Below are positions 25,207 to 34,256 of a DNA stretch of 64,000 nucleotides, in pieces. The notes beneath the pieces are model-generated. The model was given only the letters and a program-made list of their open reading frames with translations, did not search any database and had not been told where the DNA came from. The DNA is from Oceanispirochaeta crateris (GTDB lineage Bacteria; Spirochaetota; Spirochaetia; DSM-2461): positions 1 to 64,000 of the forward strand of contig NZ_CP036150.1 of NCBI RefSeq assembly GCF_008329965.1. Reading direction: 5' to 3'. A program made the translations under genes and the position numbers. How positions within the stretch are numbered: position 1 is the stretch's first letter; each line of letters starts with the position of its first letter.

Positions 25207-26128
25207 TCCCGGCCTCCCTTTTCTGTGAGTTCCATGAAGCAATCCTCAATTCCTGCCGGAATGGTCTTGATTTCTATGCCTCTGTGGCCTTTATCTGCAA
25301 GATAGTTTTCGAGATCCTCAGGAGACAAACTCCCGGGGTTCAGGCTGACATGATGAGAATCACCAAAGGAGTAACAGCTCCGTATTTCTTTTCTCTCCCT
25401 TAGATCCTTAAGAAGGGCATACATGGAATCACTGCGGACAGACATGAGGTTCCGGTCATACCCTGAAGTGATATTCTCGGGTGTGTCGATCATGAGAAAA
25501 GATCCTTCCTGCATTAGGGCTATCTTGTCACAGCGCCCGGCTTCATCCATGTAGGGCGTGGATACGAGGATAGTGATTCCCTTTCTTTTGAGAGAAATCA
25601 GCATCTCCCAGAACTCTGCCCGAGAGACAGGGTCCACCCCCGTTGTGGGCTCATCCAGGAGGAGTATCCTCGGGAAATGTATGAGGGCACAACAAAGGGC
25701 CAGTTTCTGCTTCATTCCCCCGAGAGGGCTCCGGCCCTTCTTTTTTTGAAGGGTTCTATCTGGACATAAATATCCTTAATCAGGGAATAGTTTTCCTTGA
25801 TGGTTGTATTAAAAACAGTAGCAAAGAAATTCAGATTCTCCTCGACGGTCAGGTCCTGATAGAGGGAGAAGCGTCCGGGCATGTAGCCCAGGTGTTTTCT
25901 CAGTGTCCTAAAATCTCTGACCACGTCCATACCATCCATCATGACTTCTCCTCTGTCTGCCAGCAGTAAGGTTGCCATTATTCTGAATAGAGTCGTTTTT
26001 CCGGCTCCATCGGGACCGATGATTCCAAAAATTTCTCCCTGATCAACTTGAAAGTTCAAGTCTTTCAGGGCTGGCTGAGGTCCAAAATCCCTGGATACAT
26101 TCTCCACAGTGATCAGGGGCTTAATCAT
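25203..26128 (-). pseudogene. ABC exporter ATPase (first of two), frameshifted in the LSGGMKQ signature
   Basis: The N-terminal fragment (26128-25712, 138 residues) has Walker A (GPDGAGKTTLF) and ends ...GALSGE then stop. The C-terminal fragment (25715-25203, 170 residues) begins MKQKLALCCALIH and holds Walker B LLLDEPTTGVDP. The join is exactly at the ABC signature. The coding strand has five G (complement of 25717-25721); one more G, or a -1 ribosomal slip on the GGG codon, restores LSGGMKQK and a normal protein of about 308 residues. The two frames overlap as ATGA, so reinitiation is also possible. Alternatives are a sequencing error in the homopolymer or true inactivation. The rest of both fragments is well conserved, which argues against an old pseudogene. 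The start overlaps the HlyD gene end by 8 bp. Confidence 0.8.
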
Positions 26129-27023
26129 TGAGTCTTATTCCGCCATACATTCCGATTTTGAGGGTCCCGTCATTTGGAACCGCCACTTTGACAGCATAGG
26201 TCAGGTTGGCCCGTTCGTCCCTCGTCTGAACAGTTTTCGGCGTAAACTCAGCCTCCTCTGATATCCAGGTAATCCTACCTGTTAGCGCCTTGTATTCACC
26301 CTCTCCTAAATCGGAGAGTACCGTCACGGATTGTCCCAGTTTGACAAGGCTCAGCTGGCCTGCTGTTATGTAGGCTCTCAAATACATCTTGTTTAGATCG
26401 GCAACTTTGAAAAGAGATTTTCCCGGCAGAGCCAGTTCTCCTCTTTCTGCATATTTCACCAGAACAGTTCCCCCTATGGGACTGATAATACGGCCCTTAT
26501 TGATCTGGTCTTCCAGCTGGGACATCTGGCTTTCCAGGGCTTTTAATTCACTTTCTATTCCCTTATTTCCATTCTGAAGCGTTGTTTTCTGGGCCTCAAG
26601 TTGTCTCTCCAGCAGGATAAGCTGAGCATTGATATCATCCAGCTGTTTGGTATTCACCGCATCGGATTTCAGAAGGTTTTCGATCCTGGTTTTCTCCTTC
26701 CTGGCCGTTTGGATCTGCTGCTGCAAAGGAGCTGTCTGGATCTGAATATCCATCTTTTTGGATTTTATGCTATCTGATGTGGCCTCCAATTGCTCTTTTT
26801 TTAGTTTCAGCTGGAGTGTATCGATCTGTCCCAGAAGGCTTCCTTCTTCGACGGTATCTCCCTCCTGGATGTCTAGTTCCAGTATTCTGCCCGTTGTTTC
26901 CGAAGATACAAAGAGCTCTACCGCTTCAAAGGAGCCTGAGGCATCTATCATTGTCTCATCGTTTTGGCAGGAGGAGAATAAGAGCAGGGGGATTAAAAAG
27001 AGTGCTTGAGTCGTATATTTCAT
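26121..27023 (-). CDS. HlyD/YbhG-type membrane fusion lipoprotein
   Basis: A 300-residue periplasmic adaptor linking the ABC exporter to the outer-membrane channel. The signal peptide ends in a lipobox (LLLFSSC), so it is a lipoprotein anchored in the inner membrane. Biotinyl-lipoyl half-motifs (GRILELDIQEGDTVEEGS and GRIISPIGGTVLV) flank a long coiled-coil hairpin at about 65-165, and beta-barrel domains follow. Two ATGs are in frame; the inner one (27023) has AAGGA 6 nt away, whereas the outer one abuts it. The gene starts 10 bp after the TolC-like gene and overlaps the ATPase gene by 8 bp. Confidence 0.9.
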   Translation of the reverse strand: MKYTTQALFLIPLLLFSSCQNDETMIDASGSFEAVELFVSSETTGRILELDIQEGDTVEEGSLLGQIDTLQLKLKKEQLEATSDSIKSKKMDIQIQTAPLQQQIQTARKEKTRIENLLKSDAVNTKQLDDINAQLILLERQLEAQKTTLQNGNKGIESELKALESQMSQLEDQINKGRIISPIGGTVLVKYAERGELALPGKSLFKVADLNKMYLRAYITAGQLSLVKLGQSVTVLSDLGEGEYKALTGRITWISEEAEFTPKTVQTRDERANLTYAVKVAVPNDGTLKIGMYGGIRLND

Positions 27024-27032
27024 ATTCATTCC

Positions 27033-28292
27033 TTATTCATTCATCAAATAGTTGAGTTCATAGAGGGTCTGGAGCCGCTGTATTTCATGGAGGGACTTTT
27101 TCTGGCTGGCCATATTCTCCTCGTTTATCACCTTCAAAAGATCACTGACAGTGATCGTGCCATTTTCAAGTTGAATCTCCGCATCCTCCTTGATCTCTCT
27201 TCGAAATGAGATGATTTGACTATCCATTTCTATGAGTTGTTCTAGCCTTTCCAACTCGGATATTTGATCCTTGATCTGGAGTTCTATGTTGTAGAGAAAG
27301 GTCTCCAGCTGGGAGTTCACTTTCTGCTTTTCAATTTCAATAGACTTTAATTCACTGCCTCTCGAATAAAAGCTGTCTAAAGACCATTCCAGGGTGATTC
27401 CTGTGATGTAAAAGGGGCTGAAGCTGTTCTCCAGCATGTTCAATCCGGGCCTTCCGAATCCTCCCTGCACATAGGCTCCCAGCCGGGGCATGAGATTGGC
27501 ATGAATGATCTCGGTTTTGGCTTCGAGTACATCTTGTTTCGCCTGGTACAGATGGGCTTCCGGGCGGTTCATACCGACAGCTGAGCTGCTCTTTTTTGTG
27601 CCCTGTGGACGCAGTAATTCCGTGTCCTGTCCCAGGGTGAGACCGGTCATTTCAGACATCATGCTACGATAGGATTGCCTGGCAGATTCAAGTTCCGTTC
27701 GGGCTTGTTTCGCCTTCAATAACTCCACCTTGATGGAATTGAGATCGGAGTTTTGGGCCATACCGTAATCATACAGGGACAGAACTCTCGTATAATTCGT
27801 TTCGAGGTCTGAAATAAAAAGGCTATTCTGGTCTAGCTGTTCTTCCAGGAGGAGAATCCCGAAAAATAACTGGTTCACCCGGCTTTTCAGGGTGTAGAGT
27901 TCCACATCCAAAGTCTTTCTGTCGGCATGGGAGCTGGCGTTGATCAGCTGCTTTTGAGAGGCTGTCTTACCACCATCCCAAAGGGTCTGGTTAAGATTCA
28001 AAAGTACCTGGTATTGATCCTTTGACATCTCTTCAATGGAGACTCCCGGAAGGGAGAGGGGAAAAGCTGTGACATCTGACTGGTAAGATGCCTTCGCAGA
28101 CAGAATCAGCCGCGGGAGATATGTTGAGTCTGCAATGTCCAGGGAGCTTTCTCTGGCTTTTTCTATCAGACCCGTTTGCTGCCTCAAAGGATAGAGTTCC
28201 AAGGCCATTGTCTGGCATTCTTCCAGACTGACCTGAGCCTGAAGTGAGGCTGTGATCATCAGTATGATGATTGTATGGATCATTTTTTTCAT
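27033..28292 (-). CDS. TolC-family outer-membrane efflux protein
   Basis: A 419-residue TolC-like outer-membrane factor with signal peptide (first 20 residues, ending SLQAQ). Two repeated coiled-coil OEP units: the first around SLEECQTMALELYPL to LNQTLWDGGKTASQKQ, the second around RPEAHLYQAKQDVLEAKTEI to EWSLDSFYSRGSELKS. It forms the outer duct of the exporter. It is the second gene of the operon, 9 bp after the TetR gene. ATG with AGGAGG about 5 nt upstream. The E. coli ybh operon has no own TolC, so this arrangement is self-sufficient. Confidence 0.88.
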   Translation of the reverse strand: MKKMIHTIIILMITASLQAQVSLEECQTMALELYPLRQQTGLIEKARESSLDIADSTYLPRLILSAKASYQSDVTAFPLSLPGVSIEEMSKDQYQVLLNLNQTLWDGGKTASQKQLINASSHADRKTLDVELYTLKSRVNQLFFGILLLEEQLDQNSLFISDLETNYTRVLSLYDYGMAQNSDLNSIKVELLKAKQARTELESARQSYRSMMSEMTGLTLGQDTELLRPQGTKKSSSAVGMNRPEAHLYQAKQDVLEAKTEIIHANLMPRLGAYVQGGFGRPGLNMLENSFSPFYITGITLEWSLDSFYSRGSELKSIEIEKQKVNSQLETFLYNIELQIKDQISELERLEQLIEMDSQIISFRREIKEDAEIQLENGTITVSDLLKVINEENMASQKKSLHEIQRLQTLYELNYLMNE

Positions 28293-28301
28293 GCATTCCT
28301 C

Positions 28302-28925
28302 CTATTCGGGTTTTAGGCTATTCAAGATGGTTTGGATATTCTGGATCTTTCTCCTTTGGGCAAATTCATTGAATTGATCTTCCTTTAGATCAAGAACCTT
28401 GTTCATGATCGGATAAAGGAGAAAGGCCGATATATTCAAAGATACTATGGTCCAGAAGAGTTCCTGTGTTTCCATTTTTCTGATTCTGCCTTCCTTGATC
28501 GCTCCTTTCATATCTGAATCAAGGACACTGAACACAAGCCTTGCCTGGGGAGCAAATATTTCTTTTAAAAAATCAATTCGTGACGGATTTGTTGTCATCT
28601 CATTCAATATAAAAAAAGGCAGTCGTGGTGATTTGGATATCAGTTCAAAGTGGGTGTCAATAATCTTCTCGAGTTTTTCCTCAAAGGGAATGGACATCTC
28701 TCCGATTTCTTGAAAACTGGAGAGGAACAAGTTTATTTTTTTTTCAAAAATAGCCTGGAACAGTTTTTCTTTGGTTCTGAAGTAATAATGAACCAAGGTT
28801 TGATTGCACCCTGCTTTTCTGGCAATTTCAGTTGTGGAAGTCGATGCTGAGCCTTTCTCCAGGAAAAGTTCCTCAGCAGATTCGATAATGGCTTGTTCCA
28901 TTTGTTTTGTATCTTTCTGGATCAT
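28302..28925 (-). CDS. TetR-family repressor of the exporter operon (CecR-like)
   Basis: A 207-residue regulator with an N-terminal TetR helix-turn-helix (STTEIARKAGCNQTLVHYYF, about residues 30-49) and a C-terminal ligand domain. It is the first gene of the exporter operon, like CecR (YbiH) before E. coli ybhG, and so is autoregulated with the pump. Thirteen base pairs before its start is a perfect 42-bp palindrome that contains the -10 sequence. ATG with AGAGGG about 5 nt upstream. The inducer is unknown; it is probably an exported toxic compound. Confidence 0.92.
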   Translation of the reverse strand: MIQKDTKQMEQAIIESAEELFLEKGSASTSTTEIARKAGCNQTLVHYYFRTKEKLFQAIFEKKINLFLSSFQEIGEMSIPFEEKLEKIIDTHFELISKSPRLPFFILNEMTTNPSRIDFLKEIFAPQARLVFSVLDSDMKGAIKEGRIRKMETQELFWTIVSLNISAFLLYPIMNKVLDLKEDQFNEFAQRRKIQNIQTILNSLKPE

Positions 28926-28937
28926 AAAACCCTCTGT

Positions 28938-28990
28938 TTAATAGCATTATTTAATAGATCTATTAAATAATGCTATTAAGGGTTTGTCAA
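28938..28990 (-). promoter_or_regulatory. Exporter-operon promoter with perfect 42-bp TetR palindrome
   Basis: 28938-28979 is a perfect palindrome (21-bp arms, centre AGATCT). It contains TTAATAG at 28938 and 28951 and the inverted copies CTATTAA at 28960 and 28973, so the half-sites lie 13 bp apart in each arm. On the minus strand TTGACA (28990-28985) is followed after 17 bp by TTTAAT (28967-28962), putting the -10 inside the palindrome. Four half-sites suggest two TetR dimers binding together, as with QacR. Confidence 0.88.
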
Positions 28991-29033
28991 GGCCGGTTTG
29001 TTGTATTTTAGACTGGAGTGTGGATTTATAATT

Positions 29034-29065
29034 AAAAAAAGGGCAACCCTGATGATTGCCCTTTT
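29034..29065 (-). terminator. Intrinsic terminator of the CoA-disulfide reductase gene
   Basis: Minus strand: AAAAGGGCAA (29065-29056), 9-nt loop, TTGCCCTTTT (29046-29037), continuing into T. The 10-bp perfect stem lies about 20 bp past the stop of the large reductase gene and before the TetR promoter. Confidence 0.85.
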
Positions 29066-29086
29066 CCTGTGTTCTAAAATGAAGAA

Positions 29087-31555
29087 TCAGATAAACATGT
29101 TGGTCTGGGAATCATCTGCGGCGCCCAGGAAGGAGGCTACTCCCCCAATTTCTACACCGTCTATGAGTTCCTCTTCGGCTACTCCCATCACGTCCATGGA
29201 CATCTGGCAAGCCACAAGACGGATGCCGCTTTTCAGGGCTGTTTCCATCATCTGCTCAACACTGTCTACACCCAGAGCCTTCATTCTCATTCTCATCATT
29301 CTAGCACCCATTCCGCCCATATTGATCTTGGATAGACCCATCTTTCGGCTGCTGGAGGGGAGCATCATGGCGAACATCTTACCCATAAAGTCTTTTTTGA
29401 CCCGTGGTGCCTTCGCTTTTTTAAGGAATGAAAGACCCCAAAAAGTGAAGAACAGGGTGACTTCTTTCCCAGCAGATATGGCTCCGTTGGCAATGACCAT
29501 AGCCGCCAACGCCTTGTCCAGATCGTCAGAAAAGAGGATCAGGCTGGTTCCTTTTTGAGGACCACCGCCCATTCTGGAAGGAGTGGGGGCTCCTCCTTTC
29601 TTGAGGACTGCAATGACCTTAGGACCCTTCTGGTCTACAGAGACCACACTGTTTCCTGTCATTTTAGCCCAAGCATAGACGTCCCTGGCAAAACCGGGAT
29701 CTGTGGCAGTTTCCTGGATCATCTCTCCGGGTTTAAGGGCTTCCATTTCTTCTTTGAGTTTCAATACAGGACCGGGACACTGGAGGCCGCAGGCATCCAC
29801 TTCAATGGTCTTAATGTCGCCAATGACTGTATGAATATGGGGATCACTCTGATAAATGTTGTCATCATGACCGATAAAATCTTTCTCGAAGATATCTTCA
29901 TTGCTTTGCTGCTGGGTGGATAGGCTGTAAGTTTTCATACCCCCCGACAGGTTATAGACATCTTCCAAGCCGTTTTGCCGGAGTATTCTTTCAGCCATAT
30001 AGGCTCTTTTTCCCACACCGCAAAAGAGAATGACCTTCTTGTCTTTGGGGATCTCTGCGATTCTGTTGCGGATTTGTGGCAAAGGAATATTCACGGCACC
30101 ATCCAGTGTTTCGATTCCATATTCATCCTCTGTTCTTACATCAATGAGAATACGTTCTTCCCTGGGGATGTCGTTCATCTCATTCCAGTGGAGGTGGTGA
30201 GAAGAACCGTTGAGGATGTTTTCTGCAACAAATCCCGCTATGTTGACAGGATCCTTGGCAGATGAAAAGGGTGGTGCATAGGCATGTTCTATCTCCTGGA
30301 GATCATCGATTGTACCCGCATGACCCAGGATGACCGCAAAGAGGTCAATCCTCTTATCGACTCCTGAATAGCCCACGATCTGAGCTCCCAAAAGCTGCCT
30401 TTCCTTGTTGAATATAATCTTTATTGTCATGGGATCGGCATCAGGATAATACCCTGCATGGGAAGTGGCATGGATAATCAATCTCTGGTACTCCCTGTCC
30501 ATTCTCAGAAGCTGCTTTTCCGAGAGCCCTGTAGAGGCGACTGTCAGGTCAAATACCTTGGCAATGCCAGTGGCTATGGTCCCTCTGTAACTTCTTTTAT
30601 TCCCCATTATGATATTGTCAGCGACCATCCGGCCCTGTTTATTAGCTGGACCTGCCAGGGGGACTCTTAAAGGGTCTCCTGTGATGGGATTCGGATACTC
30701 TGTTGCATCTCCCAGGGCATAGATATCCTTGTCGTTGGTCATGAGGTGGCTGTCAATTTTAATACCCCCAGTGGTGCCTATTTCAAGGCCGGATTCTACA
30801 GCCAGCTTGACATCTGGTTTCACTCCGATTGAGAGGATAACCAGATCCGCTTCGATGACCCGGCTGCTCTGAAGGGCGATATGAACACTGTCTCCTTTAT
30901 CTGTAAAGGAGGAGACACCATCTTTCAGGTAGAACTCAACGCCCTTGACCTTGAGGTGCTGGTGAACTTCGGCAGCCATCTCATAGTCTAGGATGTTCAT
31001 TACCTGCTCAGCCGCTTCTACAATGGTGACAAAGATTCCCAGCTGATGGAGGTTCTCGGCCATTTCCAATCCGATGAATCCTGCTCCAATGATGACCGCT
31101 CTGCGGGGCTTGTTTGCATCCACAAAGGTTTTGATATGATCCGTATCAGGAACGTTTCTCAGTGTAAAAATTTTATCTGAATCGATTCCGGGAATCCCTG
31201 GTCTCAAGGGCTCTGCGCCAGGAGAAAGTACCAGTTTATCATAGGGATCTTCAAAGACTTCATCTGTATCCAGGTTTCTCACAGAGAGGGTTTTCCTGTC
31301 TCTATTGATAGAGATAACATCGTGTTTGACCTTCACATCTACATTCAGAAGTTCGGTAAAACTCTCAGGCGTTTGAACAAAGAGTCTGTCTCTTTCTGCT
31401 ATGGTCCCTCCAATATAGTAGGGAAGTCCGCAGTTGGCATAACTGATGTAGGCTCCTCTTTCATAAATCCTGATCTCCGCTGATTCATCCAGCCGCCTGA
31501 GTCTGGCCGCGGTGGTGGCCCCACCGGCAACACCTCCGATAATCAATACTTTCAT
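29087..31555 (-). CDS. CoA-disulfide/persulfide reductase fused to rhodanese, TusA and DsrE domains
   Basis: An 822-residue four-domain sulfur enzyme. Residues 1-445: FAD/NAD(P) pyridine nucleotide-disulfide reductase with IIGGVAGGATTAARLRR (4-20), the single redox cysteine in SYANCGLPYYIGG (about 43) and a second Rossmann motif IIGAGFIGLEMAENL (about 152). About 455-555: rhodanese with active-site Cys in ILFCGVGKRAY (about 510). About 580-655: TusA with ACGLQCPGP (about 586). About 670-822: DsrE-like with VACQMSMDVMG (about 778). These relay persulfide sulfur or reduce CoA and protein persulfides. ATG with AGGAGA upstream. Similar fusions are known in anaerobes and bacilli. The gene appears monocistronic. 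Confidence 0.92.
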   Translation of the reverse strand: MKVLIIGGVAGGATTAARLRRLDESAEIRIYERGAYISYANCGLPYYIGGTIAERDRLFVQTPESFTELLNVDVKVKHDVISINRDRKTLSVRNLDTDEVFEDPYDKLVLSPGAEPLRPGIPGIDSDKIFTLRNVPDTDHIKTFVDANKPRRAVIIGAGFIGLEMAENLHQLGIFVTIVEAAEQVMNILDYEMAAEVHQHLKVKGVEFYLKDGVSSFTDKGDSVHIALQSSRVIEADLVILSIGVKPDVKLAVESGLEIGTTGGIKIDSHLMTNDKDIYALGDATEYPNPITGDPLRVPLAGPANKQGRMVADNIIMGNKRSYRGTIATGIAKVFDLTVASTGLSEKQLLRMDREYQRLIIHATSHAGYYPDADPMTIKIIFNKERQLLGAQIVGYSGVDKRIDLFAVILGHAGTIDDLQEIEHAYAPPFSSAKDPVNIAGFVAENILNGSSHHLHWNEMNDIPREERILIDVRTEDEYGIETLDGAVNIPLPQIRNRIAEIPKDKKVILFCGVGKRAYMAERILRQNGLEDVYNLSGGMKTYSLSTQQQSNEDIFEKDFIGHDDNIYQSDPHIHTVIGDIKTIEVDACGLQCPGPVLKLKEEMEALKPGEMIQETATDPGFARDVYAWAKMTGNSVVSVDQKGPKVIAVLKKGGAPTPSRMGGGPQKGTSLILFSDDLDKALAAMVIANGAISAGKEVTLFFTFWGLSFLKKAKAPRVKKDFMGKMFAMMLPSSSRKMGLSKINMGGMGARMMRMRMKALGVDSVEQMMETALKSGIRLVACQMSMDVMGVAEEELIDGVEIGGVASFLGAADDSQTNMFI

Positions 31556-31720
31556 ATGCAGTTTATCTCCTGATCATTCGTTTAAAATTTATAGATATAT
31601 AAATACGTATATATTAAATAGCATATGACAGCTTGTTTATTCAAGCGTAATCGTCCTTTTTTTATCATTTAAAATACTAAAGTAGATAAAGAGTGTTTGC
31701 AGGGAAAGACTCGTCAGATC

Positions 31721-31739
31721 AAAAAGGCATTCCTGCCCT
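31721..31739 (-). terminator. Short intrinsic terminator after the second SsnA-like gene
   Basis: On the minus strand AGGGCA-GGAA-TGCCTT (31739-31724) forms a 6-bp stem with one G-T pair, leading into TTTTT. It begins 2 bp beyond the stop codon. The short stem makes it weaker than the others in the window. Confidence 0.55.
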
Positions 31740-31741
31740 GC

Positions 31742-33136
31742 TTATAGTATGTTTTTCCCATAGACTGCACATCGGTCCCGGATAGAGCTGTTACATGCTT
31801 TTTCTGCTGCATTGAAAAGATGTTTTTCGTCTATTCCGGTGAGTTCACCCTCTTTGAAAACCACTTTCCCGTTAATCATTGTGAGATAGACTTCTCCGGT
31901 CACACCCGCCCTGGCTAGGAGGTTTGCCGGATCATGGGTTGTTCCGGCCATTTCCAGGCGGGAGACATCTACCATGAAGAGGTCTGCGGCCTTCCCTTCT
32001 GCCAGACTGCCAAAGTCGTTTCTTCCCATCATTTTTGCTCCCTCAATACTAGCCATTTTAAGCATCTGGTAAGGGGAAGGGCTACCGCCCCGCTCTTTAC
32101 TGTGAAAACACTGCATCAGATAGGCCATCCGCAGGCTGTCTAGAAGGTTGGAACTGTCGTTTGTGGCAGAGCCATCACAACCCAGACTCAATTTCATTCC
32201 GGCTCTCCGCATTCCAGGAATGTCAATGATGGGAAATCCTCCCAGTGTTGCCGGAGCAGGGCAGTGTGACAGGCCTGTTTTACTGTCAGCCATTGTCTTA
32301 TACTCTTGGGGAAGAAGTTCCCATCCGTGTGCATACCAGACATCTTCTCCGATAAATCCAATCTCTTCACACCAATCCAAAGTCCTTTTTCCCCATCTCT
32401 GAACCATTAGTTCATTTTCTCCTTCTCCCAGATGGGTGTGAAGGAGTACAGACTTGTCTCTGCCCAGGGCGGCGGACTCAATAAAAGTCTCTTTGTAGCA
32501 GTTCACCGGCTGGCAGGGGGCTATCACAATCTGGCTCATGCTGAAGGGAGCAGGATTATGATACAGATCAATCAGCCTCTCACAGTCAGAAAGAAATTCA
32601 TCTGTGGTTTCAAGCATTGAGGATGGTATAGTGCTGCCCTTTTCTCTGGGGAGAGTATTGGCTCCCCGACCAGCGTGAAAACGGATGCCCAGAAGGGACG
32701 CCGCTTCCATCTGACGGTCAACTAGTTTCTTGTCTGTTGTATTTGGAAAACAGTACTGGTGGTCAAAGGCTGTTGTACAGCCATGCTTTATCAGATCTGT
32801 CATGGCCGCAAGTGAGGAGTAGTAGATTGCGTCAGAATCTATCATTTTAAATATTTCGTAAATCTCATCCAGCCATTGGATGACCGTGATATTGGGATAG
32901 TCCACAGCCATCAGGTTCCGGGCAAATGTCTGGAAAAAATGGTGGTGAGTATTCACAAGACCCGGGTATATGAATTTACCCTGAGCGGATATGATTTCGG
33001 CATCGGGATCTGCCAATCCTTTTCCAATTTCCATAATTTCCGGTCCCTGAATGAGAATATCACAGTCTTTATACACACGGTCTTTGGAATCACAGCTGAC
33101 AATGGCTGATGCATTTTTGATGATTGTACGTTTCAT
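31742..33136 (-). CDS. SsnA/8-oxoguanine deaminase-like amidohydrolase (paralogue)
   Basis: A 464-residue amidohydrolase-superfamily deaminase (COG0402). Metal ligands: THHHFFQTFARNL near residue 63, HTHLGEGENE, HGWEL and DGSATNDSSNLL. It resembles the ssnA product at 14069-15439 throughout, but its HHHFFQTF and PAPATLGG motifs are closer to characterised 8-oxoguanine and hydroxyatrazine deaminases. It probably deaminates an oxidised purine or related heterocycle. ATG with AGAGGAAAG 6 nt upstream. It lies 37 bp downstream of the PII-like gene on the same strand, so it could be the third gene of the DUF1538 operon; no terminator separates them. Confidence 0.86.
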   Translation of the reverse strand: MKRTIIKNASAIVSCDSKDRVYKDCDILIQGPEIMEIGKGLADPDAEIISAQGKFIYPGLVNTHHHFFQTFARNLMAVDYPNITVIQWLDEIYEIFKMIDSDAIYYSSLAAMTDLIKHGCTTAFDHQYCFPNTTDKKLVDRQMEAASLLGIRFHAGRGANTLPREKGSTIPSSMLETTDEFLSDCERLIDLYHNPAPFSMSQIVIAPCQPVNCYKETFIESAALGRDKSVLLHTHLGEGENELMVQRWGKRTLDWCEEIGFIGEDVWYAHGWELLPQEYKTMADSKTGLSHCPAPATLGGFPIIDIPGMRRAGMKLSLGCDGSATNDSSNLLDSLRMAYLMQCFHSKERGGSPSPYQMLKMASIEGAKMMGRNDFGSLAEGKAADLFMVDVSRLEMAGTTHDPANLLARAGVTGEVYLTMINGKVVFKEGELTGIDEKHLFNAAEKACNSSIRDRCAVYGKNIL

Positions 33137-33173
33137 GGTCTTTCCTCTGGATACGTTTTATAAAAAAAGTATA

Positions 33174-34256
33174 TCATGCGTGAGAAAAAGCAGCCTGTAC
33201 TTCTAATGTTTCAATCGTCAGAACCTTGCCTGGATTTTCAATACCGTACTGGAAAATTTTATCGGTGATGCTGTCTGAGATCTTCTCTGGGACAAGTGCT
33301 ACTACGCGCTCCCATGCCGCAGTATTACCGCTCTTTTCTCCCTGTGCCAGATGTTGAACCCTTGAAAGAGTCGCCCCTTTTGCTCCTGCATTCATAGCAC
33401 AATCGGCTATGTTTCCAGCAGAGCCTTCAGGACAGTACACTGTAATTTCCTTCTGTTTGCGAGTAAACCTGACACGACCTTTTTTGACTTCCAGACTTCT
33501 TTTCCGCCAGCCAGTATCTCCTTTAAGCTCGTCAATGGCTGCAATCATCTGATCTATACTGGCAGAATGAGCCTGTCTACCAATGACCATTTTATTGTCA
33601 AGATGTGCCGAACATACAGGTGTTGTATACACAAAACCGCCTCCGGGCCGGTCTATATCACCATGTTCAATGAGTATTTTCAGAATATTGTCTGAATCGT
33701 ACCGGGAGACCACTAAGTGCACAATCTCTTTTTGCGGGGGAATTGTAATACGCAGAAGTCCCAGAGAATCTCTTAGTCCAGTTCCTTCTCCCAGAGACAC
33801 TACGGGCACCCCTAGACCATAGTCTAAGGCGATAGCAGCAAGCTGGTCTCCTGCTTTTGGGAGTGACAAAATTGCAGTTATCTGGGACATTTGATGTTTA
33901 CAGGCTTTAAACTCTTCGGCAGGATTCTCTTCATTCCTGCCTTCATAAACAGAAATATCCTGCATCAGCAAACTGCCGTGTCCCGGGATATCAAGACCTA
34001 CTTTCTCATATATTTCTGCAGCCAGGGCCTCTGCTTTACTGCTCTCTGTGGTGATGTAGTATCGGTCTCCTGGCCATTCAACAGGGATCTTTTTTTGGCC
34101 AGGGAAGGAGAGCTTTCTCTTCCTATCTTGTCTCCGGACAGTACGACAGGACTCAAAGAATACTGAGAGAGATGGTTTTTCGGATAGAAGGTTTTGCATC
34201 GTTTCTCTCAGGCTAAAATGTAGGCTGCAGGTAATGCGTGTATTATTTTGATTCAT
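33174..34256 (-). CDS. Protein of three tandem PII-like units, partner of DUF1538 membrane protein
   Basis: A 360-residue cytoplasmic protein. Three segments each look like one PII-type ferredoxin-fold unit: about 6-104 ending near GLDIPGHG (87-94), about 125-214 with LVVSRYDSDNILKILIEHGD then DIDRPGGG (200-207), and about 269-353 with EITVYCPEGSAGNI then GIENPGK (338-344). Since PII works as a trimer, this may be a trimer in one chain. The start ATG at 34256 lies inside the end of the DUF1538 gene (14-bp overlap) and has AGGAGAG 7 nt upstream, indicating coupled translation. PII-like genes next to DUF1538 genes are seen elsewhere; function is unknown. The three-repeat reading is my inference from the sequence. 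Confidence 0.75.
   Translation of the reverse strand: MNQNNTRITCSLHFSLRETMQNLLSEKPSLSVFFESCRTVRRQDRKRKLSFPGQKKIPVEWPGDRYYITTESSKAEALAAEIYEKVGLDIPGHGSLLMQDISVYEGRNEENPAEEFKACKHQMSQITAILSLPKAGDQLAAIALDYGLGVPVVSLGEGTGLRDSLGLLRITIPPQKEIVHLVVSRYDSDNILKILIEHGDIDRPGGGFVYTTPVCSAHLDNKMVIGRQAHSASIDQMIAAIDELKGDTGWRKRSLEVKKGRVRFTRKQKEITVYCPEGSAGNIADCAMNAGAKGATLSRVQHLAQGEKSGNTAAWERVVALVPEKISDSITDKIFQYGIENPGKVLTIETLEVQAAFSHA

Noticed and set aside
25741-25747. A seven-A run on the coding strand as a slippery site for the split ATPase
   Set aside because: A -1 slip there would replace the conserved ALSG by a different sequence and destroy the signature motif. Only slippage at the G run further on restores LSGGMKQ.
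28998-29558. 186-codon open frame on the plus strand
   Set aside because: It is antisense to the well-supported DsrE domain of the large reductase. Its apparent protein is a shadow of that gene.
31600-31640. AT-rich near-palindrome before the CoA-disulfide reductase (ATATATAAATACGTATATATT)-like stretch, possible sulfide-sensor site
   Set aside because: The symmetry is imperfect and AT-rich sequence gives such patterns easily. There is no ArsR-type gene nearby to support it.
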